DNA from: Gemmatimonadota bacterium
GTDB lineage: Bacteria; JAAXHH01
DNA length: 64,000 bases
Assembly (NCBI GenBank): GCA_009837395.1
Contig: VXTP01000044.1
Span: forward strand, 34,105 to 98,104
Reading direction: 5' to 3'
Shown: positions 1 to 8,895 of the stretch, in pieces
Layout of the letters: each line of letters begins with the position of its first letter
Position numbering within the stretch: the stretch's first letter is position 1
The notes under the pieces: generated by a model
Seen by the model: the letters and a program-made list of their open reading frames with translations, nothing else
What the model was told of the DNA's origin: nothing
Database searches by the model: none
Position numbers and translations under genes: made by a program

Positions 1-1
1 T

Positions 2-244
2 GAAGAAGACGTAGACGCCGGGCAACTTCATGATCGTCTGGCCGCAGTTTACAATTGGGGTACGATAACCTGCTTTCCGGACCAGATGAGCGCGGTTGAA
101 GCCAGAATGGTCGTCAATGAAGGCACGATGCACGATGCGGCCGAAGGGACGGAAAGTAACGAAGAGGAGCAGGAGGAACACGAGGAGCACGAGGAACACG
201 AAGACGGAACGCTCACCATCAACGCCGGGAACTACAAGCTGTAG
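2..244 (+). CDS. 3' end of an unidentified gene (partial)
   Basis: A frame is open from base 2 to a TAG at 242-244, giving the last 80 residues of a protein that begins outside the window. The visible part has an ordinary mixed segment (with WGTITCF), then a run rich in Glu and His with three EEH units, then a short neutral tail ending GNYKL. The acidic/His run is encoded by a small gag/gac-rich repeat and could bind metal or simply be a linker. I recognise no family. It precedes the permease on the same strand by about 180 bases. Confidence 0.55.
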   Translation, partial: EEDVDAGQLHDRLAAVYNWGTITCFPDQMSAVEARMVVNEGTMHDAAEGTESNEEEQEEHEEHEEHEDGTLTINAGNYKL

Positions 245-428
245 CCGGGGTGAAGGGCTGCCGGGTGTGATTCGCGGATAGACGCCACGAGTCGTTTGAG
301 TTTATATTTGAAATGTGTTCGATGAGAATCGTCTACCAGACGGGACTACGCCAGTTTGAACCCTTCCGCATCATTTTACTCGAAATACCCGGAACGCCCG
401 GGATAGCCGAGAATGTCAGCATAGCGCC

Positions 429-2831
429 ATGTTCAGAAACTACTTGAACACCGCCATAAGGCACCTGCTCCAGTACAGAGGCTATTCGGCGATCAACGTG
501 CTCGGATTGGCTATCGGTATAGCCGCCTGCGTGTTGATCATGCTCTATGTGCAGGACGAACTCAGCTACGACCAGCACCACGAGAAGAAGGAACGGATTT
601 ATCGCCTGGCGATCTCCGAGATGGCGGGTGGCAAACCGGATGAATGGGCGATGTCGCCTCCGTCCTGGGCCCCTGTACTGGCGTCGGAATTCCCGGAAAT
701 CGAACACTTCACGCGGATAAAGCCGCCGAACACCGGTTGGCTCGTTCGCTACGGCGAAAAGCGGTCCTATGAGAAGTATTTCGTCTTCGCGGATTCGTCG
801 GTCTTTGACATTTTCACTGTCCCCCTTGTTCAGGGAAATCCAAAGACAGCCCTGGCGGGACCGCACGCCGTGGTGGTTTCGGAAGCGATGGTGGAGAAGT
901 ATTTCGGGGATGAAAATCCGATTGGCAAAGTCATCGCCGCTGACGACCAGTACAACTTTACGGTTACGGGGATCATGCGGGACATGCCTGCAAATTCGCA
1001 TTTCCACGCCGACTTCCTGGCCTCCTTCGCCACCATGGCGGTGGATGGCATATACTTCGAGCCGACCACGATGAGGAACCTGAACTCCTCCATGTACACG
1101 TATCTTCTGCTCAAGGAAGGACGTGCCGCCGAAGATCTGGAGAAGAAACTTCCTCAGTTTCTGGATAGACATGTGGGTGAGCAACTGAAGGCACTGGGCA
1201 TGGAAATGAGACCGTTCCTGCAGTCTCTTACCGATATACATCTGCACTCCCATCTGAAGCTCGAGATCGAAGCGAACAGCGACGTACGGTATGTTTACAT
1301 CTTCTCCTCGCTGGCCGCTTTCATCTTGCTGATTGCCTGCGTAAATTTCATGAACCTGGCCACCGCCCGTGCCGTCAGAAGGGCGCAGGAGGTCGGCATC
1401 CGGAAAGTACTGGGCGCCCACCGGGTCCAACTGATCAAGCAGTTTATCGGAGAGACGGTATTCTTTTCCCTGATCGCGCTGATCGTCGCACTCGCACTGG
1501 TCCACCTGTTCCTGCCGCAGTTCAACCAGTTGTCCGGTAAAGCGCTGGAAATGGACTATCAGTCAACATGGCTGGTGCCGACCCTCGGGGCGATAATCCT
1601 TTTTACGGGAATCGCTGCCGGCGGATATCCCGCGCTCGTCCTTTCGTCCTTCAGGCCGGTTGCCGTACTGAGTGGCGAGTTGAAAGCGGGAGGCTCCCTG
1701 TCCTTTCTGAGAATAGCGCTGATCACCTTTCAGTTCATCGTCTCGATTGTCGTGATTATCGGAACGGCTACCGTGCTCGGGCAGGTGGAGTACATGCGGA
1801 ACAAGAAGCTGGGATTCGATAAAGAACACGTGGTAGTCATACGACTTCCCGATAGAGAGGCTGTGCTTGGCTATCCGGTATTCAAGCGCGAGGTCATGCA
1901 GTATCCGGAAATCTTAAACGTGAGTTCATCGGCCAGCGTACCCGGGACGGCACCCTCGCTCAATTCGATTCAACCAGAAGGATTCCCGGAGGATCAGACG
2001 CCTTTGGTCGCCACGATCTGGGCGGACTTCGACTTCCTGGAAACACTGGACATCGAGATCAAGTCCGGCCGTTCGTTTTCGCGGACTTTCACCTCCGATA
2101 ACAACGCCGTCGTGATCAACGAAACTGCCGCACGGACTTTTGGATGGATAGACCCGATCGGAAAGACCTTCAGGCAGCCGGGCGCACCAGATACTGCTCC
2201 ATCCAGGAACGTCATCGGCCTGATGGCGGATTTTCACCACCAATCGCTGCATCAACGCATTGAGCCCTTGATCGTAATGTACTGGCGAGAAGGCAGGTTT
2301 ATGGTGGTCAGGCTGCAGGGACAGGACCTTCCCCGCGGACTTGAAATCCTTCAGGACCAGTGGCGGACAACGTATCCAAGCCATCCCGACATGGATTTCT
2401 ACTTCCTGGACCAGGAACTCGAGCGACTGTACGATGCCGAGCAAAGGCTGGGATCCGTCTTCGTCGCCGGCGCGGTGCTTTCCATTCTGATCGCGTGCCT
2501 GGGACTTCTGGGACTGGCATCCTACATGGCGGAGCAGCGGACCAGGGAAATCGGCGTACGCAAGGTCCTCGGCGCTACGATTTCGAACGTCATACTGCTG
2601 TTGTCCGGGAACTACACTAAGCTGGTCCTGCTCGCATTCGTGATTGGCGCTCCGGCAGGTTTCTTCGGTATGCAGGCGTGGCTGGAAAACTTTCCCTATC
2701 GTATCGAACTGAGCCTGTGGGTTTTCGTGTTTGCCGGCCTTGCAACGCTTCTTGTTACCTGGTTGACGGTGGGATACCACGCGTTGAAGGCCGCCACGGC
2801 CAATCCAGTCGACGCGTTGCGTACCGGGTGA
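429..2831 (+). CDS. MacB/FtsX-type ABC transporter permease
   Basis: An inner-membrane permease of 800 residues of the MacB-like, FtsX-domain class. The N-terminus (MFRNYLNTAIRHLL, then a first membrane helix near residues 20-42) is typical of the family. A periplasmic core domain follows, then a first FtsX block of three helices (about 285-425), a second periplasmic domain, and a second FtsX block (about 680-800). The sequence after each first helix (EVGIRKVLGA and EIGVRKVLGA) is the coupling segment expected to face a cytoplasmic ATPase. No ATPase gene lies in the window, so its partner must be elsewhere. Such proteins act in mechanotransmission or efflux; the substrate cannot be told. A paralogue of the same length lies on the other strand at 4712-7114. 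The ATG has no strong ribosome binding site. Confidence 0.9.
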   Translation: MFRNYLNTAIRHLLQYRGYSAINVLGLAIGIAACVLIMLYVQDELSYDQHHEKKERIYRLAISEMAGGKPDEWAMSPPSWAPVLASEFPEIEHFTRIKPPNTGWLVRYGEKRSYEKYFVFADSSVFDIFTVPLVQGNPKTALAGPHAVVVSEAMVEKYFGDENPIGKVIAADDQYNFTVTGIMRDMPANSHFHADFLASFATMAVDGIYFEPTTMRNLNSSMYTYLLLKEGRAAEDLEKKLPQFLDRHVGEQLKALGMEMRPFLQSLTDIHLHSHLKLEIEANSDVRYVYIFSSLAAFILLIACVNFMNLATARAVRRAQEVGIRKVLGAHRVQLIKQFIGETVFFSLIALIVALALVHLFLPQFNQLSGKALEMDYQSTWLVPTLGAIILFTGIAAGGYPALVLSSFRPVAVLSGELKAGGSLSFLRIALITFQFIVSIVVIIGTATVLGQVEYMRNKKLGFDKEHVVVIRLPDREAVLGYPVFKREVMQYPEILNVSSSASVPGTAPSLNSIQPEGFPEDQTPLVATIWADFDFLETLDIEIKSGRSFSRTFTSDNNAVVINETAARTFGWIDPIGKTFRQPGAPDTAPSRNVIGLMADFHHQSLHQRIEPLIVMYWREGRFMVVRLQGQDLPRGLEILQDQWRTTYPSHPDMDFYFLDQELERLYDAEQRLGSVFVAGAVLSILIACLGLLGLASYMAEQRTREIGVRKVLGATISNVILLLSGNYTKLVLLAFVIGAPAGFFGMQAWLENFPYRIELSLWVFVFAGLATLLVTWLTVGYHALKAATANPVDALRTG

Positions 2832-2872
2832 GGCCGTACAAGGGTGAGGCCGTACAAGGGTGAGGTCGAACA
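2826..2872 (+). repeat. 16-bp tandem repeat over a stop codon
   Basis: The unit GGGTGAGGCCGTACAA occurs twice exactly (2826-2841, 2842-2857), followed by a degenerate third copy. The first unit contains the TGA stop of the permease, so the repeat grew out of the gene's 3' end. Confidence 0.85.
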
Positions 2873-2917
2873 GGGGAACTCACAAATCCGATAACTGGTC
2901 TGATTCCTGCCTGCCAT

Positions 2918-3232
2918 TTACGCTTCGACGCCTATGCGCCGAGGCTCGATCGCCGCCAACTCGCGGGCTTCTGACCGCATAGCGTGATACAAGTCCCAAC
3001 GTAGCTGTAGATTCAGCCAGAATGAGGGCGACACGTCGAAGTACTTGGCCAGGCGCAGCGCTGTGCTGGGTGTAATACCGCGACGGGCGTTTACCAGTTC
3101 GTTCACGCGCTGGTAGGGAACGTTAAGTGCGTCTGCCAATTCACGCTGCGTCAACTTCATAGGTATCAGGAACTCTTCCAGCAGCATTTCACCCGGATGG
3201 GTTGGAATGCGATTTGTAGGAACACGTACCAT
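2918..3232 (-). CDS. higA: HigA-type antitoxin, XRE family
   Basis: A 104-residue DNA-binding antitoxin of the HigA/VapI group. The N-terminal NRIPTHPGEMLLEEFL segment and the helix-turn-helix (LTQRELADALNV and the following ITPSTALRLAKYF) are characteristic. It should neutralise the HigB-like toxin encoded just upstream and repress the pair's promoter. The ATG at 3232 is chosen because GAGGTG lies six bases before it; the longer frame starting at 3241 would overlap this site. The order toxin then antitoxin is usual for higBA and unlike most other type II pairs. Confidence 0.92.
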   Translation of the reverse strand: MVRVPTNRIPTHPGEMLLEEFLIPMKLTQRELADALNVPYQRVNELVNARRGITPSTALRLAKYFDVSPSFWLNLQLRWDLYHAMRSEARELAAIEPRRIGVEA

Positions 3233-3253
3233 AATAAACACCTCTAACTTGTT

Positions 3254-3547
3254 TTAATGATAGTCGACGATTTCAACATCCCGCGGTCCAGCATCCGACC
3301 AGACGAAACACACGCGGTATTGGTTGTTGATTCGAATGCTGTACTGCCCGGAACGCGCACCTCGCAAGGGCTGGAGACGATTGCCTGGGGGCTTGTTCAT
3401 GTCACGTAGTTTATCAACCGAATCCAACTGTTCAAGTTTAAGTACAGCAACAGACCATAGTGAGGACGGACATGTGGAGCGCGCAGCACGTGTTTCGCGT
3501 CCATCGAAGATATCTTCAGTTCCTTTACTGCGGAACGACATTATCAT
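3254..3547 (-). CDS. higB: HigB-type (RelE superfamily) toxin
   Basis: A 97-residue RelE-fold toxin, expected to be a ribosome-dependent mRNA interferase. The family pattern is complete: MSFRSKGTEDIF at the start, then KLEQLDSV, PPGNRLQPLRG, QYSIRINNQYRVCF and the terminal VEIVDYH. The longest frame begins at 3568, but family members begin at MIMSF or MSF, so the ATG at 3547 is used (3541 is also possible). The antitoxin starts 21 bases downstream, so both are on one transcript. No lesion is visible, unlike the PIN toxins near 36.3 and 36.9 kb. Confidence 0.9.
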   Translation of the reverse strand: MIMSFRSKGTEDIFDGRETRAARSTCPSSLWSVAVLKLEQLDSVDKLRDMNKPPGNRLQPLRGARSGQYSIRINNQYRVCFVWSDAGPRDVEIVDYH

Positions 3548-3774
3548 TATAGCATAATAGCCCCGCATCCATGCTACGTCAACAGGTCAGATTGTAATCT
3601 ACCTGGACGGAGTTATTGCCCGGAGATGGACAGCAGCGTTAAGCCTGGTTCTGTGTTGTATAGTTTAAGACTGTTCTGGGCTCATTTTGACCAAATCGCC
3701 AGATACATTGCCGCTCCTTCTGATGACCACACTCTCCAGAGAAGAAAGGCGGATCGATCATACAGTACCCGTTT

Positions 3775-4704
3775 GTGACAATCTGTGATGTTAAAAACCT
3801 GCTCATCAGCCTCGGACTGGATCACGGACGGGTCCATCCCATCGCGGGAGGCTGGTCGTACTGGACCTTCGAAGTCGAGCACAGGGGCCACGATGAGCAG
3901 GCCGTGTCCTCGACTCCGGGCTGGATCTTTCGATTTCCAAAAAACAGTGTCGTCGCTGAAAACCTGAAAAAAGAGCAAACGGTTCTGTCAGTAGTCGCTC
4001 CACAGGTCGAGTTCGCCGTACCGTGTTTCGAGTATGTGGGAACCTGGCGTGATCAACCCTATGCGGGGTATTGGCGGATTCCGGGTCGTCCTCTGTCCAG
4101 CCTCCAAATGTCCGGCGTCAAGCTCGCTGCTGAATTGGCCGGATCCATAGCGGCCGCGCTCTCCTCACTTCATGCCATTCCCGCCTCGCTGGTCGCTGAG
4201 GCCTGTGGCGTTGAAGCCACCGTCGAGGCATGGCGGCAGCGCTACCAAGAGTTGAGGGAAACGGTACGCGCCACGGTTTCGCCCTTACTGGATACACGCA
4301 CACTCAACGCGGTCGAACGCGGTTTCAACCGGTTTCTCGACGAGGAACTCACGACGCTTGATTACGTCGCCCTGGTGCACTGCGACCTGGGTTGCGAGCA
4401 TATCCTGATCGTCGAGGACGGGATGGCCGTGACCGGGCTGATTGACTTCGAAGACGCGACCATCGGCGATCCGGCGATCGATTTCGTCGGTATTTATGTT
4501 ACTTACGGCATGGAGGCCGTTGAGAGGATACGAACCGGTTATCAGCACGCACTGGACGTCAACTTTGTGAACAGGCTCCGGTTCTACACCTGGATGGCTT
4601 CCTGTCACGAGGTCATCTACGGTTTGGAGGAAGGAAGAGCGGATCTGGTGGAGGAAGGTATTGCGGGCTTGCAGGCCCGACTCGGCCACGCCGGATTGCT
4701 TTGA
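3775..4704 (+). CDS. phosphotransferase of the APH/choline kinase fold
   Basis: A 309-residue small-molecule kinase of the aminoglycoside phosphotransferase (APH) family. The catalytic loop is VHCDLGCEH (His202, Asp204), with His in place of the common Asn, as in some APH subgroups. The metal-binding DFG-like segment is IDFEDATIGDPAIDF (Asp224). These support ATP-dependent phosphorylation of a hydroxyl group on an unknown substrate; a resistance role cannot be claimed. The start is GTG. It stands alone, ending seven bases before the convergent permease gene. Confidence 0.82.
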   Translation: MTICDVKNLLISLGLDHGRVHPIAGGWSYWTFEVEHRGHDEQAVSSTPGWIFRFPKNSVVAENLKKEQTVLSVVAPQVEFAVPCFEYVGTWRDQPYAGYWRIPGRPLSSLQMSGVKLAAELAGSIAAALSSLHAIPASLVAEACGVEATVEAWRQRYQELRETVRATVSPLLDTRTLNAVERGFNRFLDEELTTLDYVALVHCDLGCEHILIVEDGMAVTGLIDFEDATIGDPAIDFVGIYVTYGMEAVERIRTGYQHALDVNFVNRLRFYTWMASCHEVIYGLEEGRADLVEEGIAGLQARLGHAGLL

Positions 4705-4711
4705 AGCCGCC

Positions 4712-7114
4712 CTACTCATACCGCAGCGTGTCCACCGGGTTCGCCCGGGCCACGCCGACGACACGGAAACTCACCGTAATCAAGGCAATGGCCAGGACGA
4801 CCGCGCCGGCAGCAAAGAAGGCGGCGGGACCGACGTCCGCCCGGTAGGAGAACAGCTGAAGCCATTGGCGCATGGTGAAGTAGGCGATGGGCGCGGCCAT
4901 TACCGTAGCGATCAGGACCAGGTAGACGAATTCCTTCAGGAGCAGACCCGCCGTCTGGACGACCGTGGCACCGAGTATCCTCCGCATGCCCACTTCCCTC
5001 GTACGCTGTGCCGTCATGAATGAGGCCAGGCCGAACAGCCCGGCGCAGGCCATGAAGACCGCGACAGACGAGAAAACGCCGAAGACCTCGCGGAGTGTCG
5101 CCTCGGCCGCGTAAAGCCGGCCGTAATCCTCATCGAGAAACGAATACACCATGGGGACGTCCGGCATCTGTCGCTTCCAGGTTTCCTGGATCCATGAGAC
5201 CGTGCCGGTCACGTCCTCGGATTGGATCCGGATCGCGTAGAAGGGCAGGTTTTCCCTGGGCCAATGCCGAATGATCATCGGTTCGATGCGATGGTGCAGG
5301 GACCGCATGTGAAAATCCGCGATCACCCCGATGATCCGGCGATCGTGCGCCCAGGGATGGCCGATGTGGATCAGCACCTCCTGATCGATGGCCTCTTCGG
5401 GCGCGTTCCATCCCAGCTGCCGCATGGCGGTTTCGTTGATCATCACGGCTTCCCTCCGATCCGCCAGGCGCGAACTCGACAGACTCCGGCCGGCCAGCAG
5501 TTCCATCCCGAATACTTCGACGAAATCGTCGGTGATCGCCCAGTCGAGCATGTTCTGCGGGTCCGCCTGCGGCCGGTCGGTCCTCCGCGTTCCCGTGGTG
5601 GCGAGCAGGCCCTTGCGTCCCGTGCGGCCGGGCAGCATGAGGGTGGTACCGACGCTTTCGATCCGGGGATACTGCTCGAGCGTTTCCCTGAAAACCGGGT
5701 ACTGATCCACGAAGGTCGGGAAACTGGAGGGCCCCACGAGCACCCGTTCCGGCTGCAGGCCCAGCCGTTTGCCCTGGATGTAGTCCAGTTGCGCGGTGAA
5801 CACCCAGGTGCTGCCGAGCAGCAGGATCACCATCATGCACTGGCCCATGACAAGCAGCCTTCGCACCAGGTGGCGTGTTAGGCCGGTCCCGGTCCGGCCC
5901 TTCAAGTGTTCCGCCGGCGTGAAGGCCGCCGTGAAGAACGCGGGATAGCTGCCGGAAACGAACCCAACCAGGAGGGTTACGGCGGCGATGCCCATCCAGA
6001 ACTGCCAGGACCGGAAGATATCGAGCGCGATGGTCTTTCCCGTGAGCTCCTGGAAGAACGGCAGACTGAGCGCGACGAGGATCAGTGCGGTCACGATGGC
6101 GACGCAGGTGATCCCGAAGGATTCACCCATGAACTGGCGGACCAGCTGCCCCCGGATCGCGCCGAAGGCCTTCCGAAGCGCGACCTCGCGGTTACGCGTG
6201 AGCGAGCGGGCGGTCGCCATGTTCATGAAGTTGAAACAGGCCAGCAGGACGATGACGACGGCCAGGGCGCCGAGGAGCAGCAGGTACGTGCCGTTGCCGT
6301 TCTCGCCAGCCTCGTTCTCGAGTTGGGAGTAAAGGTAGATGTCGGTCAGCGGCTGCAGCCGGAGGTCCATCGTGATGTTCTCGGCTTCCCACCGCGCGCC
6401 AAACCTTTCTTCGAGCACATCCGGCATTTTCTGCGCGAAGGCGATGGGATCCACGTCCGGTGACAGCAACAGGTAGGTATAAAACGAAGGCCAATCCCAT
6501 TGCTCCAGGTAATCATCTCCCAGGATATCGAGCGACCCCTCGATCCCAAGGAAAAAGTCCGCCTGGAAATGCGAGTGATCGGGCATATCCCGCATCACCC
6601 CGGTGACGGTGAAGGGATACGTATCCAGCGATACCGTCTCGCCGACGGGGTCGGCGCTTCCGAAGTACTTGCGCGCCATGGACTCGGTGATGACGACCGT
6701 CCCCGGATCCTGCAGCGCCTGTGCGGGATTGCCCCGCACCAGCGGAAAGGAGAAAACCTCGAAGAGCTCGGGATCCGCCCAGAACACGCGGTCTTCGAAG
6801 TACGATTGGTCTTCATAGCGTATGATCCACCCGCCGAAGGGCGGACTTATGCGGGCGTATGACTGGACTTCCGGTAGGAGTTCATGGATGGCGGGACCGA
6901 GGGCGGGGGTCGTCTTCGCATTGGTCCCGTTTACGACGCGGTAGATTCGGTCCGCATTCTCATGGTACCGGTCATAGGCCCGTTCGTCTTGTATATACAG
7001 GCCGATGAGGACCGCACAGGCCATGCCGACGGCCAGGTTCAGGATATTGAGCGCGGCATAGGGCTTATGCCTGAGCAGATGTCTCGCACTGATCGTGTAG
7101 TAGTGTTTCAGCAA
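4712..7114 (-). CDS. MacB/FtsX-type ABC transporter permease (paralogue)
   Basis: Again 800 residues with the same plan as the gene at 429: first helix near 20-42, periplasmic domain, FtsX block with EVALRKAFGA, second periplasmic domain, and a last FtsX block with EVGMRRILGA. The two proteins align throughout but are clearly diverged. The start is TTG at 7114, with GGAG seven bases before it. The HAD hydrolase gene ends only 12 bases upstream, so the two are probably cotranscribed. No ATPase partner is present. Confidence 0.88.
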   Translation of the reverse strand: MLKHYYTISARHLLRHKPYAALNILNLAVGMACAVLIGLYIQDERAYDRYHENADRIYRVVNGTNAKTTPALGPAIHELLPEVQSYARISPPFGGWIIRYEDQSYFEDRVFWADPELFEVFSFPLVRGNPAQALQDPGTVVITESMARKYFGSADPVGETVSLDTYPFTVTGVMRDMPDHSHFQADFFLGIEGSLDILGDDYLEQWDWPSFYTYLLLSPDVDPIAFAQKMPDVLEERFGARWEAENITMDLRLQPLTDIYLYSQLENEAGENGNGTYLLLLGALAVVIVLLACFNFMNMATARSLTRNREVALRKAFGAIRGQLVRQFMGESFGITCVAIVTALILVALSLPFFQELTGKTIALDIFRSWQFWMGIAAVTLLVGFVSGSYPAFFTAAFTPAEHLKGRTGTGLTRHLVRRLLVMGQCMMVILLLGSTWVFTAQLDYIQGKRLGLQPERVLVGPSSFPTFVDQYPVFRETLEQYPRIESVGTTLMLPGRTGRKGLLATTGTRRTDRPQADPQNMLDWAITDDFVEVFGMELLAGRSLSSSRLADRREAVMINETAMRQLGWNAPEEAIDQEVLIHIGHPWAHDRRIIGVIADFHMRSLHHRIEPMIIRHWPRENLPFYAIRIQSEDVTGTVSWIQETWKRQMPDVPMVYSFLDEDYGRLYAAEATLREVFGVFSSVAVFMACAGLFGLASFMTAQRTREVGMRRILGATVVQTAGLLLKEFVYLVLIATVMAAPIAYFTMRQWLQLFSYRADVGPAAFFAAGAVVLAIALITVSFRVVGVARANPVDTLRYE

Positions 7115-7126
7115 AGCGCGACTCCG

Positions 7127-7831
7127 TTAACGAGCATGCAGCATCTCCATGAATACATTCTGGTTCGAAAAGTCTTCGACCCAGCATGTACACCTGCCCT
7201 TAAGCCGCGGTCCGACGCCGATGAAATGCCATCCCAGTTCCCGGGTCGCCCGAACATCCCATTCGGCATCGCCTACGTATACGATTCGCTGGAAGGAGTT
7301 CCCCTTGGCATCCAGCGTATCCAGGCACTTCTGCATGATACCCGTGCGCTCCTCACTGTCATCGCTGGAAGCCAGGACGGCGTGCTCAAGGTTGAATCCA
7401 GCATGTTCGAGTTTCATTCGGGCGGTATGACCCCATCCACCGGTGGCGAATCCGACGGCAAAGCCGGGGGCTGCACGAAGCTCGTCGATCAGGTCGATCG
7501 CCCCATCTATCGGATTGCATTCGCCGCCGTCTCGGAGGTACTTTCTGACCAAGTCGCCGAATCTGGCGCGGACTTCCCGGACCAATCCCTCGCCTCGAAT
7601 CCGGTGCTCGCCCCGCCTCCTGTCCTGGCCGCGAATCCGGTGCTCTTCCATGATTTGACGCAGAATGCCCGTGTCGGTTACGTGTCTGTATGTATTCCAC
7701 GCTTTGCGGATGCACACATCCCCCAGCACGTCTCTTACCGCGGCGATGTACAAGTCGTCTTCGAATCCGGAACTCTCGACCAGGGTCCCGTCGATATCGA
7801 ATATCACGGCGGTGTTTGTTGTTGATTTCAT
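7127..7831 (-). CDS. HAD-superfamily hydrolase
   Basis: A 234-residue haloacid-dehalogenase-type phosphatase of the phosphoglycolate-phosphatase-like class. Motif I is FDIDGTLVES (nucleophile Asp12, general acid Asp14), motif II is the GFATGG segment, and the Asp of GDAEWD is motif IV. The substrate is unknown. The cap region carries an in-frame 12-residue repeat (EHRIRGQDRRRG then EHRIRGEG) that looks like a recent 36-base duplication. It lies just upstream of the permease on the same strand. Confidence 0.85.
   Translation of the reverse strand: MKSTTNTAVIFDIDGTLVESSGFEDDLYIAAVRDVLGDVCIRKAWNTYRHVTDTGILRQIMEEHRIRGQDRRRGEHRIRGEGLVREVRARFGDLVRKYLRDGGECNPIDGAIDLIDELRAAPGFAVGFATGGWGHTARMKLEHAGFNLEHAVLASSDDSEERTGIMQKCLDTLDAKGNSFQRIVYVGDAEWDVRATRELGWHFIGVGPRLKGRCTCWVEDFSNQNVFMEMLHAR
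7596..7645 (-). repeat. 36-base in-frame duplication inside the HAD gene
   Basis: The 14-mer cgaatccggtgctc occurs at 7596-7609 and again at 7632-7645, 36 bases apart. It encodes the doubled EHRIRG segment of the HAD hydrolase cap. The offset is a multiple of three, so the frame is kept. Confidence 0.8.
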
Positions 7832-8012
7832 TTGTTCGAATGATGCGGCGTCAGCGTGAAGAGGTGATCAATCCCGATTGGGTGCTGATTTCAATAGTAA
7901 TGGACATTCCCGGCGGGTCGTGCTATTTTCAGGCGGTTTTGAAATCCCTGAGACATATTGGAAGGTAACAAAGGGAATCGATCCCTACAAGAGTCACGAG
8001 GAGCATACTAAG

Positions 8013-8882
8013 ATGTTAGTCAAACTGGCGCTGCCGAAAGGAAGCCTGCAGGAATCCACCTTTGAGCTCATGCGCAAGGCGGGTTTTCATTGCACGGTCA
8101 GCAGCCGGTCCTATTCCCCCTGGGTGGACGACGAAGAGCTGGAGATCATGCTGATCCGGGCGCAGGAGATCGGCCGTTACGTCGAGGACGAGGTCTTCGA
8201 CGCGGGGCTAACGGGCAAGGACTGGATCGTGGAGACCGGGGCGGACGTGGTGGAGGTGGCGGAGCTGGTCTATGCCAAGCATACCCGGCAGCCCCTGCGA
8301 TGGGTGCTGGCCGCGCCCGAGGCTTCGGACATCCACAGCGTCCAGGACCTGGAAGGAAAACGCATCGCCACGGAAGTCGTTAACATCACGGAAGACTACC
8401 TGAAGAAACACGGCGTGAACGCGAAGGTGGAGTTTTCCTGGGGCGCCACGGAGGCCAAGGCCCCGGAACTGGCGGACGCGATCGTGGAAATCACCGAAAC
8501 GGGCGGCTCGATCCGGGCCAACAAGCTTCGGATCCTCGATACCCTGATGGTGTCCACCAATCGGCTCATCGCGAACAAGACGAGCTGGCAGGATCCGGAC
8601 AAGCGGCGCAAGATCGAGAACATCGCCCTGCTGCTCAAGGGCGCCATGCTCGCCGAGGAGATGGTCGGCCTTAAAATGAACGTGAAGCGCGCCGACCTGG
8701 ATGCCGTGGCCGACCTGCTGCCCGCGTTGCAGAACCCGACCATATCCCCCCTGGCCGACCATGAGTGGGTGGCCATCGAGGTGATGATCGAGGAGCACAC
8801 CATCCGGCAGTTGATTCCCGCGCTCAAGCGGGCCGGCGCCCAGGGCCTGGTGGAATATCCGCTGAACAAGGTGATTTATTGA
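8013..8882 (+). CDS. hisG: ATP phosphoribosyltransferase (long form)
   Basis: First enzyme of histidine synthesis: it joins ATP and PRPP. The 289 residues fit the long, HisZ-independent form. ALPKGSLQE at the N-terminus, GLTGKDWI, the PRPP-loop region [13 protein letters not shown] and a C-terminal ACT-like regulatory domain (about 215-289, with [10 protein letters not shown]) are visible. The long form is normally feedback-inhibited by histidine through that C-terminal domain. The ATG at 8013 follows GAGGAG and starts at the family position; an open extension to 7878 is not homologous-looking. hisC follows 13 bases later. Confidence 0.95.
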   Translation: MLVKLALPKGSLQESTFELMRKAGFHCTVSSRSYSPWVDDEELEIMLIRAQEIGRYVEDEVFDAGLTGKDWIVETGADVVEVAELVYAKHTRQPLRWVLAAPEASDIHSVQDLEGKRIATEVVNITEDYLKKHGVNAKVEFSWGATEAKAPELADAIVEITETGGSIRANKLRILDTLMVSTNRLIANKTSWQDPDKRRKIENIALLLKGAMLAEEMVGLKMNVKRADLDAVADLLPALQNPTISPLADHEWVAIEVMIEEHTIRQLIPALKRAGAQGLVEYPLNKVIY

Positions 8883-8895
8883 CGGTGGCCGCACC

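Noticed and set aside
333..1505. 390-residue minus-strand frame
   Set aside because: It lies antisense to the permease gene and reads as a Arg/His/Gly-rich shadow with no family resemblance.
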